From positions 2,418,001 to 2,482,000 of the forward strand of contig NZ_CP069526.1 of NCBI RefSeq assembly GCF_016889705.1: a stretch of DNA of 64,000 nt. Direction: 5' to 3'. This stretch comes from Amycolatopsis sp. FDAARGOS 1241. GTDB taxonomy: Bacteria; Actinomycetota; Actinomycetes; Mycobacteriales; Pseudonocardiaceae. A model generated the notes under the pieces. That model was not told where the DNA came from. It ran no database searches and saw nothing but the letters and a program-made list of their open reading frames with translations. Position 1 is the first letter of the stretch. Each line of letters begins with the position of its first letter. A program made the translations under genes and the position numbers. Shown piece after piece: positions 1 through 8,574 of the stretch.

Positions 1-13
1 GGTGGTTGTTCAT
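1..13 (-). CDS. Start of a gene that leaves the window
   Basis: On the minus strand an ATG at 13-11 (M-N-N-) follows an AGGAGGGAGG Shine-Dalgarno-like run about 7 bases upstream. Only four codons are inside the window, so the product cannot be named. The call rests on the ribosome-binding site alone. Confidence 0.35.
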
Positions 14-731
14 GGGTGGCCTCCCTCCTGTCCGGGCACACGCTCGCGGCCTGGCCCCTCGCGCACATCGCCCGGCGAAGGTGAAGCGCGTGGTCGGCGC
101 AGAGAATGACGCAGCCGGGTTGCCTCCGCGTTCGTTTTCCCGAGCCGACGGTCGGGCCCGGGTCGGCGCCCGCGGGATTCGCGGGTTGGCGTTCGTCTCG
201 CGGCCAGGTCAGGCCGGCCGCTCGGCACCTGCCGGCGTGGTGGCACGCAGCTTCGCCGGTGGCGACCTGGATGGTCGGGTTGTGCCGTCTCGGGGTCAGG
301 TGGCTGGGCGTCTCGCACCGGAGCCAGGCCGGTTACCTGCTCCGTACCGGCTCCGAGGTTGGGCCACTCCGGTTTCGTTTCGCCGGCGACCGCGGCCCTC
401 GCGGGATCGGTGTCCGGAAGACGTCCGCGGACGAGGACACCAGCCGCGGGGCGGGCAGTGCTACGCAGACCGGAGGCCGGTGCCCTCCGATCGGCCGCGC
501 CAACCTCGGTCGGCTCGCCGGCGGGACCGGTTCCGGACCGAGTCCGCCCGCGGCGACAGCCGCCTGTCACTGCCGGCGGTCGCCCTCCCGCCTGGTGCCG
601 GGCCGGGGCGACCACCGGACGGTCAGGAGCGGCGCCGTGAGACGCGGCGCGCGGTGCGCCGCGCGGTCCGGCGCGCGACCCTGCGTGATCCGAACATCTT
701 CTGCCTCCTCGAGTGGGTCGGTCTTGACGGA
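14..731. other. No supported gene
   Basis: About 0.7 kb of very GC-rich DNA. Open frames exist on both strands, but none has a good start signal, recognisable motif or plausible composition (they are rich in Arg, Pro and Gly, typical of out-of-frame readings). The right end, near 640-680, is rich in alternating GC runs. I see nothing I can annotate apart from the promoter presumably serving the gene that exits to the left. Confidence 0.4.
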
Positions 732-1274
732 TCAGGAAGCGCCGACGGCGGCGGTTTCCTGGGCGTGCAGCTCACGGGCCTCCTCGGCGGTCAGCAGTCC
801 GATGCCGATGAGGTCGAGGGGGCTGATGAAGCCGTCGCTGATGCGGAAGCCGCCGGCGGCCGCGATGGCGTCGCGGAGCGGGACGGCCCAGTGGTGTTCC
901 AGCAGCAGCAGTGCGGCGGCCGAGCCGTTGGGGATCTCCTCGAGCACGTCCCATGCGTCTTCGTCGGAGAAGACCTGGATGTCGTCCGCTGCAGCGGCAC
1001 CGGCCTCGGCGCCGGCGACGAGGCCCTCTTCCCCCTCGATGCCCAGCCCGATGAGCGCGCCGACCTTGCTGCCGAGTTCGCGGGCTTCGTCGTCGGTGAG
1101 GTTGCTCAGGTGCACCACTTCGACCTCGCCGTCGGTGTCCTTGTGGACGGCGAGGGCGTCGATGACCCGGACGGTGTCGCTCTCCCGCAGCCGTTCCAGC
1201 TCGTCGATGATGGCGCCGTGGAACTGCGGCTCCGGGAATCCCAATACGATCAGCTGAACTGGTCCGATTGTCAT
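732..1274 (-). CDS. DUF1269/DUF6325-like small protein
   Basis: 180 aa, acidic N-terminal half followed by an Ala-rich stretch. It looks like the DUF1269/DUF6325 type of predicted membrane-associated or stress-linked protein: a ferredoxin-like first half (IGPVQLIVLGF start, then a helix and VVHLSNLTDDEA) and a Gly/Ala-rich centre (GLVAGAEAGAAAADD). Function unknown. The start at 1274 is chosen because GGAAAGGAG lies just upstream; a longer frame begins 14 codons earlier but lacks such a site. The gene stands alone between unannotated DNA and a decayed exporter gene. Confidence 0.7.
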   Translation of the reverse strand: MTIGPVQLIVLGFPEPQFHGAIIDELERLRESDTVRVIDALAVHKDTDGEVEVVHLSNLTDDEARELGSKVGALIGLGIEGEEGLVAGAEAGAAAADDIQVFSDEDAWDVLEEIPNGSAAALLLLEHHWAVPLRDAIAAAGGFRISDGFISPLDLIGIGLLTAEEARELHAQETAAVGAS

Positions 1275-1437
1275 GTGACTCCTTTCCGAGACTTCGGCAC
1301 CGTCCAGCCTCGGCAACCCGCCCCGCGGCCCGCATCATCCGCCGGGGGTGAGCCGGGTCGACGGGGTCCTTTGTGGACGACGTAACTCCGTGGTCGCGCG
1401 GACGTCGGCCGTAGCCGACCGACGCCCGTGAACGCTC

Positions 1438-1960
1438 GTGCTGTACCTGGTCGCGACCTTCCTGGCGATGGTGGCGCTGGGCCCGGACATGATGTTCGTC
1501 CTCGCCTCGGGGGGCGTGGCGGGCCACGGACGGGCCTGATGGCCGTGCTCGGCGTGGCGTCCGGCGAGGTCGTCCACATCACGGCCGCCGCGGTGGGTCT
1601 CTCGGCGCTGTTCGCGGACGCGCCGGCGGTGTTCACCGCGTTGCGGCAGGCCGGTGCCGGTTATCTGGCCTACCTCGGCGTCCAAGCCCTGCGCCGTGCC
1701 TGGCGTGCGGACCCGCTCTGGTCGCGACGTCCCCGGTCAGCGGCCGCCGCGCTCACCTGCGCGGCGCGGTAACGAACCTGGTGAACCCGAAGACGGTGAC
1801 GTTCTCCGTCGCGTTCCTGCCGCAGTTCGTCGACCGCGGGCTCGGGCACGTCTGGCTGCAGGTCCTCGTGCTCGGCGTGATCTTCCTGGCGTTCGAGGTG
1901 GTGGTGGACAGCACCGTCGGCCTCTGCGCCGGCCCGCCGGCGCCGCGCCCGCCAAGCCGT
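1438..1960 (+). pseudogene. Broken LysE/RhtB-family exporter
   Basis: Three reading frames in succession give one LysE-type protein. Frame 1 starts with a GTG at 1438 (VATFLAMVALGPDMMFVLAS) and hits TGA near 1540. Frame 2 continues with GLMAVLGVASGEVVHITAAA and GYLAYLGVQALRRAW. Frame 3 from about 1781 gives MNPKTVTFSVAFLPQFVD, a typical mid-protein LysE motif. The C-terminal helices are lost near 1960. LysE proteins export amino acids or similar small molecules. With two frameshifts and a missing end it should be non-functional, unless the shifts are sequencing errors. Confidence 0.7.
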
Positions 1961-1984
1961 GGATGCCGGTTCGGGCACGGTCCT

Positions 1985-2580
1985 GCTCGCCCTCGCCGGG
2001 CGGCTGGCGCTCGAGCGTCCCCGACCGGCCGGACAGCAGGCGCCGCAGGTGGTCCACGATGGCGCCGGGATCGAGCTCGCCGGCAAGGAGCCCGAGGTAG
2101 CCGTCGGGGCGGACCAGGGCGACGCCGCGGTCGTGGAGCGCGCAGCGGGTGAAGAAGGCATTGGGGTCGAGGACGCCATCGCGCGGCACCGGCGGGTGCG
2201 CACGACCGGGCCGAGCCCGGCGAGGACCGGTTCGTCGCGGTGGCCGGTGAGCACGACGGGACCGGGCCGGTCGATTAGCTCGGCAAGCGAGCTGGGCGCG
2301 CTGCCGGCGGTGCGGAGGCCAGGTCTGGCGTGTCGGTCGCGCAGCCGCGGGTGCCCGTGGCGCCGGCCGTGGACGAAGGGACTGTCGCGGTAGTCCACCG
2401 AGATCTCGGCGATGGCCGAGATCAGCTTGTGCTCGCCGGGCGGCGGGTGACCGAGCAGGAACAGGCCGAGGTCGCGCAGCGCGTTCCGGGCCGGTCCCGG
2501 TCAGCGAGCGCGTCGTGCGGCCGGTCTGGCGCACGACGGCGGCGCCGACCGGGGGCCGTTCGGCGTCGCTCGGGTGCACG
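1985..2580 (-). pseudogene. Fragment of FAD-dependent aromatic monooxygenase
   Basis: The minus strand encodes pieces of the C-terminal half of a PHBH/polyketide-hydroxylase-type flavoprotein in different frames: HPSDAERPPVGAAVVRQTGR near 2580, then AEISVDYRDSPFV near 2400, then ALVRPDGYLGLLAGELDP near 2090. The last motif is typical of the thioredoxin-like tail of rifampicin-type and anthracycline-type hydroxylases. The N-terminal FAD-binding half is absent, so this is a truncated and frameshifted relic. It abuts the broken LysE gene tail to tail. Confidence 0.65.
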
Positions 2581-2901
2581 GTGACCGCGCGGGACTGGCC
2601 GCCGGCGCGGTGAGCCGGGTGATCAGCCGCGCGCGGACACCTGGCGCGCCGGCTCGGCGGCGGCGGTCGACCCGACCGGCCCGCCGCCGGAAACCCGCAC
2701 CGAATCCGGTTCGGTCAGGAGCCGGATCCGGGCGTCAGATCACGGTCGCGCATCATCTCGCATCCCCCTCTTGGTCGGCAACAGGTGTATTCAGGGCGTC
2801 GTTGCGGGATTTCCGAGCGTTACGGGTTCTGAAAACAATTTTTGGTGTCCATTGTGGACTCAGGTCGGTTTTTGCCGGATCCGGTGTTTAGGGTCTTCGG
2901 C
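2581..2901. other. Intergenic DNA without a supported gene
   Basis: I find no coding signal here. GC content falls toward 2840-2900, just before the flavin-binding protein gene, consistent with a promoter region. No clear -10/-35 pair or repeat was identified. Confidence 0.3.
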
Positions 2902-3327
2902 ATGGTGTTATCGGTGCGAGAACGTGAAGAATTCCTGGCAGAGCCGCACATCGGGGCGTTGTCGGTGGTCGAGCGGGCCGACCGGGCGCCGCTGGTGGTG
3001 CCGATCTGGTACCAGTACTCACCCGGTGGTGTGCTGTGGATCCGCACGTCGCCGGCGTCGCGGAAGGCGCGGGCGATCTCGTCGGCGGGCCGGTTCACCC
3101 TGATGGTGCAGCGCATCGCGCCCACGGTCCGCTACGTCTCCGTCGAAGGCCCGGCCACCCTGGGCGGCGTCAGCACCGACGAGCAGTCCCGGGAAATGGT
3201 GGCGCGCTATCTGGCCCCGGATGCGGTTTCCGCGTTCCTGGAGTTCGAAAGGCGCGAAATCGGCGAGCACATCGTCATCACGATGCAGCCCGCGCATTGG
3301 TTGTCCGCGGACCTGGGCCCGGTTTGA
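2902..3327 (+). CDS. Pyridoxamine 5'-phosphate oxidase-like (flavin/F420) protein
   Basis: 141 aa, the usual size for a split-barrel PPOX-like protein. It begins MVLSVREREEFLAEPHIGAL, followed by the strand pattern PLVVPIWYQYSP and RKARAISSAGRFTLMVQ, where members of the family contact FMN or F420 phosphate. The family includes F420-dependent reductases and heme-degrading relatives; the substrate is not predictable. I prefer the ATG at 2902 over an in-frame ATG at 2842, because homologues start close to the VREREEFL motif. No operon partner: the next gene converges from the right. Confidence 0.75.
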   Translation: MVLSVREREEFLAEPHIGALSVVERADRAPLVVPIWYQYSPGGVLWIRTSPASRKARAISSAGRFTLMVQRIAPTVRYVSVEGPATLGGVSTDEQSREMVARYLAPDAVSAFLEFERREIGEHIVITMQPAHWLSADLGPV

Positions 3328-3393
3328 TCGCCTCTGGGCGCGGCGGCGGGCGGAATGGCCGCCGGCCACCGCGCCAAAATGGGCACACACGGC

Positions 3394-5277
3394 CTAACGC
3401 AGCGCCGTCACGATCAGCATTGGGGCCGCCGCCGCCCACGCCTGGGGGGACGCCGAGTGCGGGTACCGCACCGGGTCGGAGACCTCGCCGCGTGCGTAGC
3501 CGGTCAGCACCTCCGGCAGGCGGTGGCCCGGCTGCCGGGCAGCGGCGGCGGCGAGACCTTCGGCGATCTGCGTCGCTTCGGCCGTGAGCCCGGCGCGGAC
3601 CAGCCCGGCCACCGCGATCGCCGTGTCGTGGGGCCACACCCCGCCATTGTGGTACGACACGGGGTGGTACGGCGCCTGTCCCGCAGCGAGCGTCCGGATG
3701 CCCCAGCCGGAGAAGAAGTCCGGCTCCGCCAAGCGGCGGCCGACTTGACGCGCACGATCTGCCGACAGGATGCCGGACCACAACACGTGCCCGGCGTTCG
3801 AGGCGAGCGCGTCGACCTGCCGCCGCCGCCCGTCAAGCGCCAGTGCGACGAAGTCCTCGCGCGGCAGCCAGAAGTCCCGCTCGAAGTCGGCCCGCAGCCG
3901 CGCAGCCCGGTCGGTCAACCGGTCGGCATACGCCGGATCGCGCCAGACTTCACGCGCGAGCTGCGCTGTCGACAGCAGGGCCTCGTAGGCGTAACCCTGT
4001 GCTTCGCACACCGCGATCGGCCCCTCGGCGAGCTCGCCGTCGGCGAAGCAGATGGAGCGCGCCGAGTCCTTCCAGCACTGGTGCACCAGCCCGGGACCGT
4101 CCGTGCGGTACACGAGGTAATCGTGCTCGTCGAGCCCGCCGTACCGGAACATCCAGTCGACGGCGGCGCGCGCCGCGGCCTCGAGTTCGATGGCCACGCC
4201 GTCGCCCGCCACGCGGCGGTGCCGGCCCAGCAGCATCAGGAACAGCGGAGTGGCGTCGACGGTTCCGTAGTACCGCCCGTACGGCGTCTGCCCGAACCGG
4301 CTCAGCTCACCGCGGCGCACTTCGTGCACGATCTTGCCCGGCTCTTCGACCCGCACCGGGTCGACCACGGTGCCCTGCACACCCGCGAGCGCGCGCAACG
4401 TCGCGGCCCCCAACTCCGGCAGGTACGGCAGCACCGACATCGACGTGACCAAGCTGTCCCGCCCGAACAGGGTCAGGAACCACGGCACACCCGCGCCGGG
4501 GATGCGCAGATCGGGCCGCCCCGGTGCCGGCACGCGCAGGTCCGCCAGGTCGGCGAGCCCGGCCTCGACAGCGCCCCGCAGCTCCGGCCACTCCGGTCCG
4601 GGAACGTCCACACCGGACCTGAACCGCTCGGCGTCGGCCCGGGCGTCCGCCACCACGTCGGCGACAGCGACGGGGGCGCCCGGCCGCTCGGCGGTGCCTT
4701 CGCCGGCGAGCACCTCGACCAGCACCGACACCTCACCGTGGGGCGGGAGCTCCAGCGTCCAGCCGATCCGGCCCTCGGTGCGGGAACCGGGAACGGATGA
4801 CCGCACCACCGTCCACTTGCGGTAGTCGGCGCGCTCGTACCCGAGCGCCACCGAGCCGTCCCCCCGAACCGCCGAGGAAAACGTACCGGGCCGTTCGTAC
4901 CGGCCGGTCCCGCGCAGCTCGAACTGATCCGCGAAGTCCGCCGCGAACTCGAACGACAGCGTCACCGTGCCGGGCACCGCGAGGTGGCTGCGGACGCGCA
5001 CCTCCTCCACGAGCCGACCGGCGCCGAGTGCCTGGTCGCGGAACACCGTGTAGGCGGGATCCTCGCTGCGCGGCGTCGCCGGGGTGAGGATCACGCTCGT
5101 CGACTGGCGGTCCCGCACCGCGCTCAGCACCCGCGACGAGCCGGTGCCCGCGCTGAACGACCAGTGCGACAGGTGCCGGGTGTCGTCGACGTAGAACCCC
5201 TGGGTACCCGCGACGGCGTCGGCCTCCGGTCCGGCGATCAGGAACGTCGTGCCGCGCACGAGCGTGTGGTCGGTCAT
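3394..5277 (-). CDS. Amylo-alpha-1,6-glucosidase / glycogen-debranching-like enzyme
   Basis: 627 aa. The first 200 or so residues form the beta-rich domain found before bacterial debranching-like enzymes (GTQGFYVDDTRHLSHWSF). The rest is an (alpha/alpha)6 catalytic domain with the hallmark GVPWFLTLFGRDSLVTSMSV near residue 290 and VSYHNGGVWPHDTAIAV near 550. No signal peptide, so it acts in the cytoplasm on an imported oligosaccharide. It overlaps the upstream gene by 4 bp (ATGA) and is the last gene of a four-gene minus-strand operon facing an ABC sugar importer. True glycogen debranching is less likely than hydrolysis of the imported sugar. Confidence 0.85.
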   Translation of the reverse strand: MTDHTLVRGTTFLIAGPEADAVAGTQGFYVDDTRHLSHWSFSAGTGSSRVLSAVRDRQSTSVILTPATPRSEDPAYTVFRDQALGAGRLVEEVRVRSHLAVPGTVTLSFEFAADFADQFELRGTGRYERPGTFSSAVRGDGSVALGYERADYRKWTVVRSSVPGSRTEGRIGWTLELPPHGEVSVLVEVLAGEGTAERPGAPVAVADVVADARADAERFRSGVDVPGPEWPELRGAVEAGLADLADLRVPAPGRPDLRIPGAGVPWFLTLFGRDSLVTSMSVLPYLPELGAATLRALAGVQGTVVDPVRVEEPGKIVHEVRRGELSRFGQTPYGRYYGTVDATPLFLMLLGRHRRVAGDGVAIELEAAARAAVDWMFRYGGLDEHDYLVYRTDGPGLVHQCWKDSARSICFADGELAEGPIAVCEAQGYAYEALLSTAQLAREVWRDPAYADRLTDRAARLRADFERDFWLPREDFVALALDGRRRQVDALASNAGHVLWSGILSADRARQVGRRLAEPDFFSGWGIRTLAAGQAPYHPVSYHNGGVWPHDTAIAVAGLVRAGLTAEATQIAEGLAAAAARQPGHRLPEVLTGYARGEVSDPVRYPHSASPQAWAAAAPMLIVTALR

Positions 5278-6575
5278 GCCGCCCGCCCGTCCGCCGCCGG
5301 CACCGCGAGCAGGTCGAGCGCGACCGAGGCGGTCCAGCTGAAATCGTCGCTGCCGTGGCCGGCGCCGGTGATCGGGTCGACGTACTCGCGGAACCCGGCC
5401 ACTCGGATCGCGGCCAGCATGCCGTCGCGCAGCCCGCCGGCGAGGTCTTCGTGCCGGTGGCCGCGCAGACCGTGCCAGATCAGCCAGCCGGTGTTGAACC
5501 AGCCCGGCCCCCGCCAGTACCGGGCTCCTTCGAAGTCCGCCGCGGTCAGGTCGTAACTCGGCACCGGGCTGACCTCGCCGAGCCGGAAGTGCTCGCCGCG
5601 CGCGGTCTTCAGCAGTTCCTCGACGACGGGGAGGTCCGGCACGACGAGGGGCGCCAAACCACCGACCGTGCGCCTTCGCAGCAATGTCTTCGTGTGCGCG
5701 TCGCGGGCGAAGAACAGGCCCTCACCCGGGTCGTAGAGCTCGGCCACGAGCGAGTCGGTCAGCGCGCCGGCACGCCTGCGGTGCGGCGCGGGGTCGGCGC
5801 CGATCTCCTCGGCCATCGCGGCGAGCGCAGTTTCCCCGGCCGACAGCAGCGCGTTCGTCAGCGGGTCCTCCACGGCGAACGCGGAACTGGCGAGCGCGTC
5901 GGCGAAACCCGCGTCGCGGTAGTCCGCGGCGAGCCGCACGTACCGGCCGTAGTCGAGGTCGGTCGGCCGCTCGCCCGCTCCGGCGTGCCCGAGGTCGCGC
6001 CGGACGAACGTGGCGGGTGCGACGGGCGTGATCCGGCTCAACGGCTCGTCCCAGCTCGGGCTGTTGTCCAAACCGGACTCCCACGGGTGGATCACGCACA
6101 CGAGGCCGTCGCCGCCGAGGTCACGGCGGCCGAGCAGGTACTCGTGCCAGAGCCGAAGGCGCGGGTACAGACGGCGCAGGAAGCCGCGACGTGCCGACGT
6201 CACGGGATCGGCGCGGTGCACCTCCCACGCGGCGAGCGCGTGAACCGGCGGCTGCACGAGCCCGGACGTCACGAGGCCGGTCGACGGCTGCCGCACGCCC
6301 GGGCCCCAGAAATCCGGCCCGGGGAAGTAGGCGTCCGCGGGTACCGCCGGGTTGAACACGATCTGCGGCACCCGCCCGTCCGCCCACTGGGCACCGAAGA
6401 GCGACTCGAGCTCGCGTTGCGCACGGACTGGCGACAGGTGGCGCAACCCCAGCGCGATGAACGCGGAGTCCCAGCTCCACTGGTGCGGGTACAGGCCCTG
6501 GGCGGGCACGGTGAACCCGCGGCGCCAGTTGGCGAGCAGGATCCGGCGCGCGCGCCGGGCGAGGTCGTCGGTCAT
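5274..6575 (-). CDS. GH63/MGH1-like glycoside hydrolase
   Basis: 433 aa, one (alpha/alpha)6 barrel related to mannosylglycerate/glucosylglycerate hydrolases of family GH63. Key stretches are LYPHQWSWDSAFIALGL near residue 28, and RYWRGPGWFNTGWLIWHGL followed by FREYVDP near 355-400, which holds a family catalytic acidic residue. No export signal. It overlaps both neighbours by 4 bp, so it is translationally coupled to the isomerase-like gene and the debranching-like gene. Substrate is inferred only as an alpha-linked glucoside or mannoside brought in by the adjacent transporter. Confidence 0.82.
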   Translation of the reverse strand: MTDDLARRARRILLANWRRGFTVPAQGLYPHQWSWDSAFIALGLRHLSPVRAQRELESLFGAQWADGRVPQIVFNPAVPADAYFPGPDFWGPGVRQPSTGLVTSGLVQPPVHALAAWEVHRADPVTSARRGFLRRLYPRLRLWHEYLLGRRDLGGDGLVCVIHPWESGLDNSPSWDEPLSRITPVAPATFVRRDLGHAGAGERPTDLDYGRYVRLAADYRDAGFADALASSAFAVEDPLTNALLSAGETALAAMAEEIGADPAPHRRRAGALTDSLVAELYDPGEGLFFARDAHTKTLLRRRTVGGLAPLVVPDLPVVEELLKTARGEHFRLGEVSPVPSYDLTAADFEGARYWRGPGWFNTGWLIWHGLRGHRHEDLAGGLRDGMLAAIRVAGFREYVDPITGAGHGSDDFSWTASVALDLLAVPAADGRAA

Positions 6576-7369
6576 GCGAGCCGTCGCAGGAACGGCGGCA
6601 CGGAGGCCACCGCGTCCGCGGCTTCCCCGCGCAATCGGCTTTCCAGTGCCAGGTCGCCCGCGTAACCGACGGCGGCGAGCGCGCCGAGCACGGCGGGCCA
6701 GTCGAGGTGGCCCGCCCCGGGCTGGAGCCGGTTCGAGTCGCTGACCTGCACGTGGGCGATGTAGCGCGCGAAGCGCACGATCGAGTCCGCGGGGTCGTCC
6801 TCTTCGATGTTCATGTGGTAGGTGTCCGCGCCGATCCGCACGGAGTCCAGGCCTACCTCGTCGATCAACGAGGCCGCCTGCTCGAGGCGGTTCACCATGT
6901 GGTCCTCGTACCGGTTGAGCGGTTCGAGCAGTAGCAGCACACCCTCGGCTTTCGCGTGCTCGCCCAGTTCGGTCAGGCCCGCGAGCAGCACTTCGCGGTC
7001 TTCGGCTTCAGACCGCGGCGGTTCGAAAGGCGGCAGCCGGCGGGAGAACATTCCGTATGACGCCGGCGTCATCGCCCCGACGCCACCGAGCTCGGCGATC
7101 ACCGACAGCTGCGAGCGCATCTGCTTGATCGCGTCCGCCCGCAGATCGGGGTCGAACGCGGCGAAGAAGTGCAGCATGTCGACGCACACGGTGCGCATCA
7201 CGACGCCGGTGCGCGCCGCGCGGTGCAGTTCCGGCAGGCGCTGCTGCAAGGCGAAGTCCTTCTTGCCGCGCAGTTCGATGGCGTCGTACCCGGCCGCCGT
7301 CGCGAACTCCCACTTGGCTTCGAGGTTGTTGCCGGGCAGCAGCTGTTCCTGGCAGGCGAGTTTCAACAT
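6572..7369 (-). CDS. Sugar phosphate isomerase/epimerase-like TIM barrel
   Basis: 265 aa, xylose-isomerase-like TIM barrel (AP endonuclease 2 superfamily). It shows YDAIELRGKKDF early, LLLEPLNRYEDHMVN (a metal-ligand Glu) in the middle, IGADTYHMNIEE and IAHVQVSDSNR, then ALESRLRG near the end, i.e. the usual Glu/Asp/His metal site. The start at 7369 is chosen because its ATG overlaps the upstream TGA (ATGA) and homologues begin MLKLACQEQ; the longer frame upstream is Arg-rich and spurious. Probably isomerises or epimerises a keto-sugar in the pathway run by this operon. Confidence 0.82.
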   Translation of the reverse strand: MLKLACQEQLLPGNNLEAKWEFATAAGYDAIELRGKKDFALQQRLPELHRAARTGVVMRTVCVDMLHFFAAFDPDLRADAIKQMRSQLSVIAELGGVGAMTPASYGMFSRRLPPFEPPRSEAEDREVLLAGLTELGEHAKAEGVLLLLEPLNRYEDHMVNRLEQAASLIDEVGLDSVRIGADTYHMNIEEDDPADSIVRFARYIAHVQVSDSNRLQPGAGHLDWPAVLGALAAVGYAGDLALESRLRGEAADAVASVPPFLRRLA

Positions 7370-8424
7370 CAGTTCTCCGTGTAGTCGAGGACGACCTGCA
7401 AAGCGTCGGCCGGGCGTTCGTCGAGCAGTTCGTAGGCCTGCTGCACCTCGCCGACCTTGACGCGATGGGTGACGAGCCGGACCGGGTCCACCACGCCGTC
7501 GGCGGCCAGCCGCAGGAACGTGTGGTTCATCCGGTCCTGATCCCAGCGACCGGCGAGCCGCCACGGGACGCCGCCGATCTGCGAGGCGACGATTTCGACG
7601 CGGTTGTGGTGGAACTCCTCACCGAGGCGCAAGCCGGTGCCATCGCCCTGGTAGAAGCCGGCGGCGACCACGCGCCCGCCGATCCCGACCGTGCGGACGG
7701 CTTCGTGCAGCGCGCGGTGGGTGCCGCTCAGCTCGATCGCGACGTCCGCGCCGCGGCCGCCGGTCGCCTCCCGAACCTGTTCCGCGGCGCTCGCAGCCGT
7801 GACATCCACCGTCTGCACGGCGCCGAACTCCTCGGCGATGGTCAACCGGGACCGGATGGTGTCGCACGCCACGACCCGGCCGCCGTTGAGCGTCGCCAGC
7901 CGCGTGGCGAGCAGGCCGATCACGCCCTGGCCGAACACGGCGACGGTCTCGCCGAGGTGCACGTCGGCGCCGAGGACGCCGTTCAGCGCCACCGCCCCGA
8001 CCCGCGCGAACGACGCTGCGAGCGGTTCGAGACCCGCGGGAACCACGTGGCCGGAGAGCTTGGCCGCCGGGACGACCGCTTCGCTGCGGTGCCCCCAGAT
8101 CCCCCACACCACGTCGCCGACGGCCGGGGCGCCGGGCGAACCGGCGACATCGGGCGAGACCTCCGTGACCTCGCCGACCTCCGAGTACCCCCAGCCGACG
8201 ACCGGGTACGTCTGGCTCACGTCGCCTTCGACGAACAGCCGCCGTTGCTCGTCCCACACCCGGGTGAGGTACGGGTTGGTGCCGCGGTAGGCCGTCAGCT
8301 CCGTGCCCGCCGAGATGCCCGAGTACAGCGTGCGCACCCGCACCGACCCGGCTCCCAGCTCCTCCGGCCCCGTTTCGGCCACCTCGACCCGGCGAGGGCC
8401 TACGAACTGAACCACCGTGCCCAC
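7369..8424 (-). CDS. Medium-chain zinc-type dehydrogenase
   Basis: About 351 aa MDR-superfamily oxidoreductase. GISAGTELTAYRG sits where the catalytic-zinc cysteine normally lies, so it resembles the BchC-like/sugar branch rather than classic ADH. The Rossmann motif VAVFGQGVIGLLATRLA is near residue 165. The start is set at GTG 8424 because GAGGAG ends six bases upstream; an ATG at 8454 in the same frame has no such site. It is the first gene of the minus-strand sugar operon. Expected role: oxidation of a sugar hydroxyl to a keto-sugar, or the reverse, paired with the isomerase-like protein downstream. Confidence 0.8.
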   Translation of the reverse strand: MGTVVQFVGPRRVEVAETGPEELGAGSVRVRTLYSGISAGTELTAYRGTNPYLTRVWDEQRRLFVEGDVSQTYPVVGWGYSEVGEVTEVSPDVAGSPGAPAVGDVVWGIWGHRSEAVVPAAKLSGHVVPAGLEPLAASFARVGAVALNGVLGADVHLGETVAVFGQGVIGLLATRLATLNGGRVVACDTIRSRLTIAEEFGAVQTVDVTAASAAEQVREATGGRGADVAIELSGTHRALHEAVRTVGIGGRVVAAGFYQGDGTGLRLGEEFHHNRVEIVASQIGGVPWRLAGRWDQDRMNHTFLRLAADGVVDPVRLVTHRVKVGEVQQAYELLDERPADALQVVLDYTEN

Positions 8425-8449
8425 CAGGGCCTCCTCAACCACCTTGTTG

Positions 8450-8520
8450 ATCATTTATGGCTACTCGCCGGGCAGAAGCTACCCCACTTATGCCAAAAAA
8501 TCTACATAACTTGTCTTGCT
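8450..8520. promoter_or_regulatory. Divergent control region with TTATG/CATAA boxes
   Basis: The AT-rich gap between the divergent dehydrogenase and ABC-importer operons holds an inverted pair, TTATG at 8488-8492 and CATAA at 8505-8509 with a 12-base spacer, plus a third TTATG at 8455-8459. Such repeated half-sites between a sugar operon and its transporter are typical of operators. The ROK regulator at 11884 is the obvious candidate to bind here; that is inference from context. Confidence 0.45.
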
Positions 8521-8574
8521 TTAACGCGTAACTGGTGCTGTGATCGTCGCCAGGCACGACGCAAAGGAGCACCG

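Noticed and set aside
3355..4800. 481-aa plus-strand open frame
   Set aside because: Antisense to the debranching-like enzyme, which has clear motifs. No independent evidence of coding.
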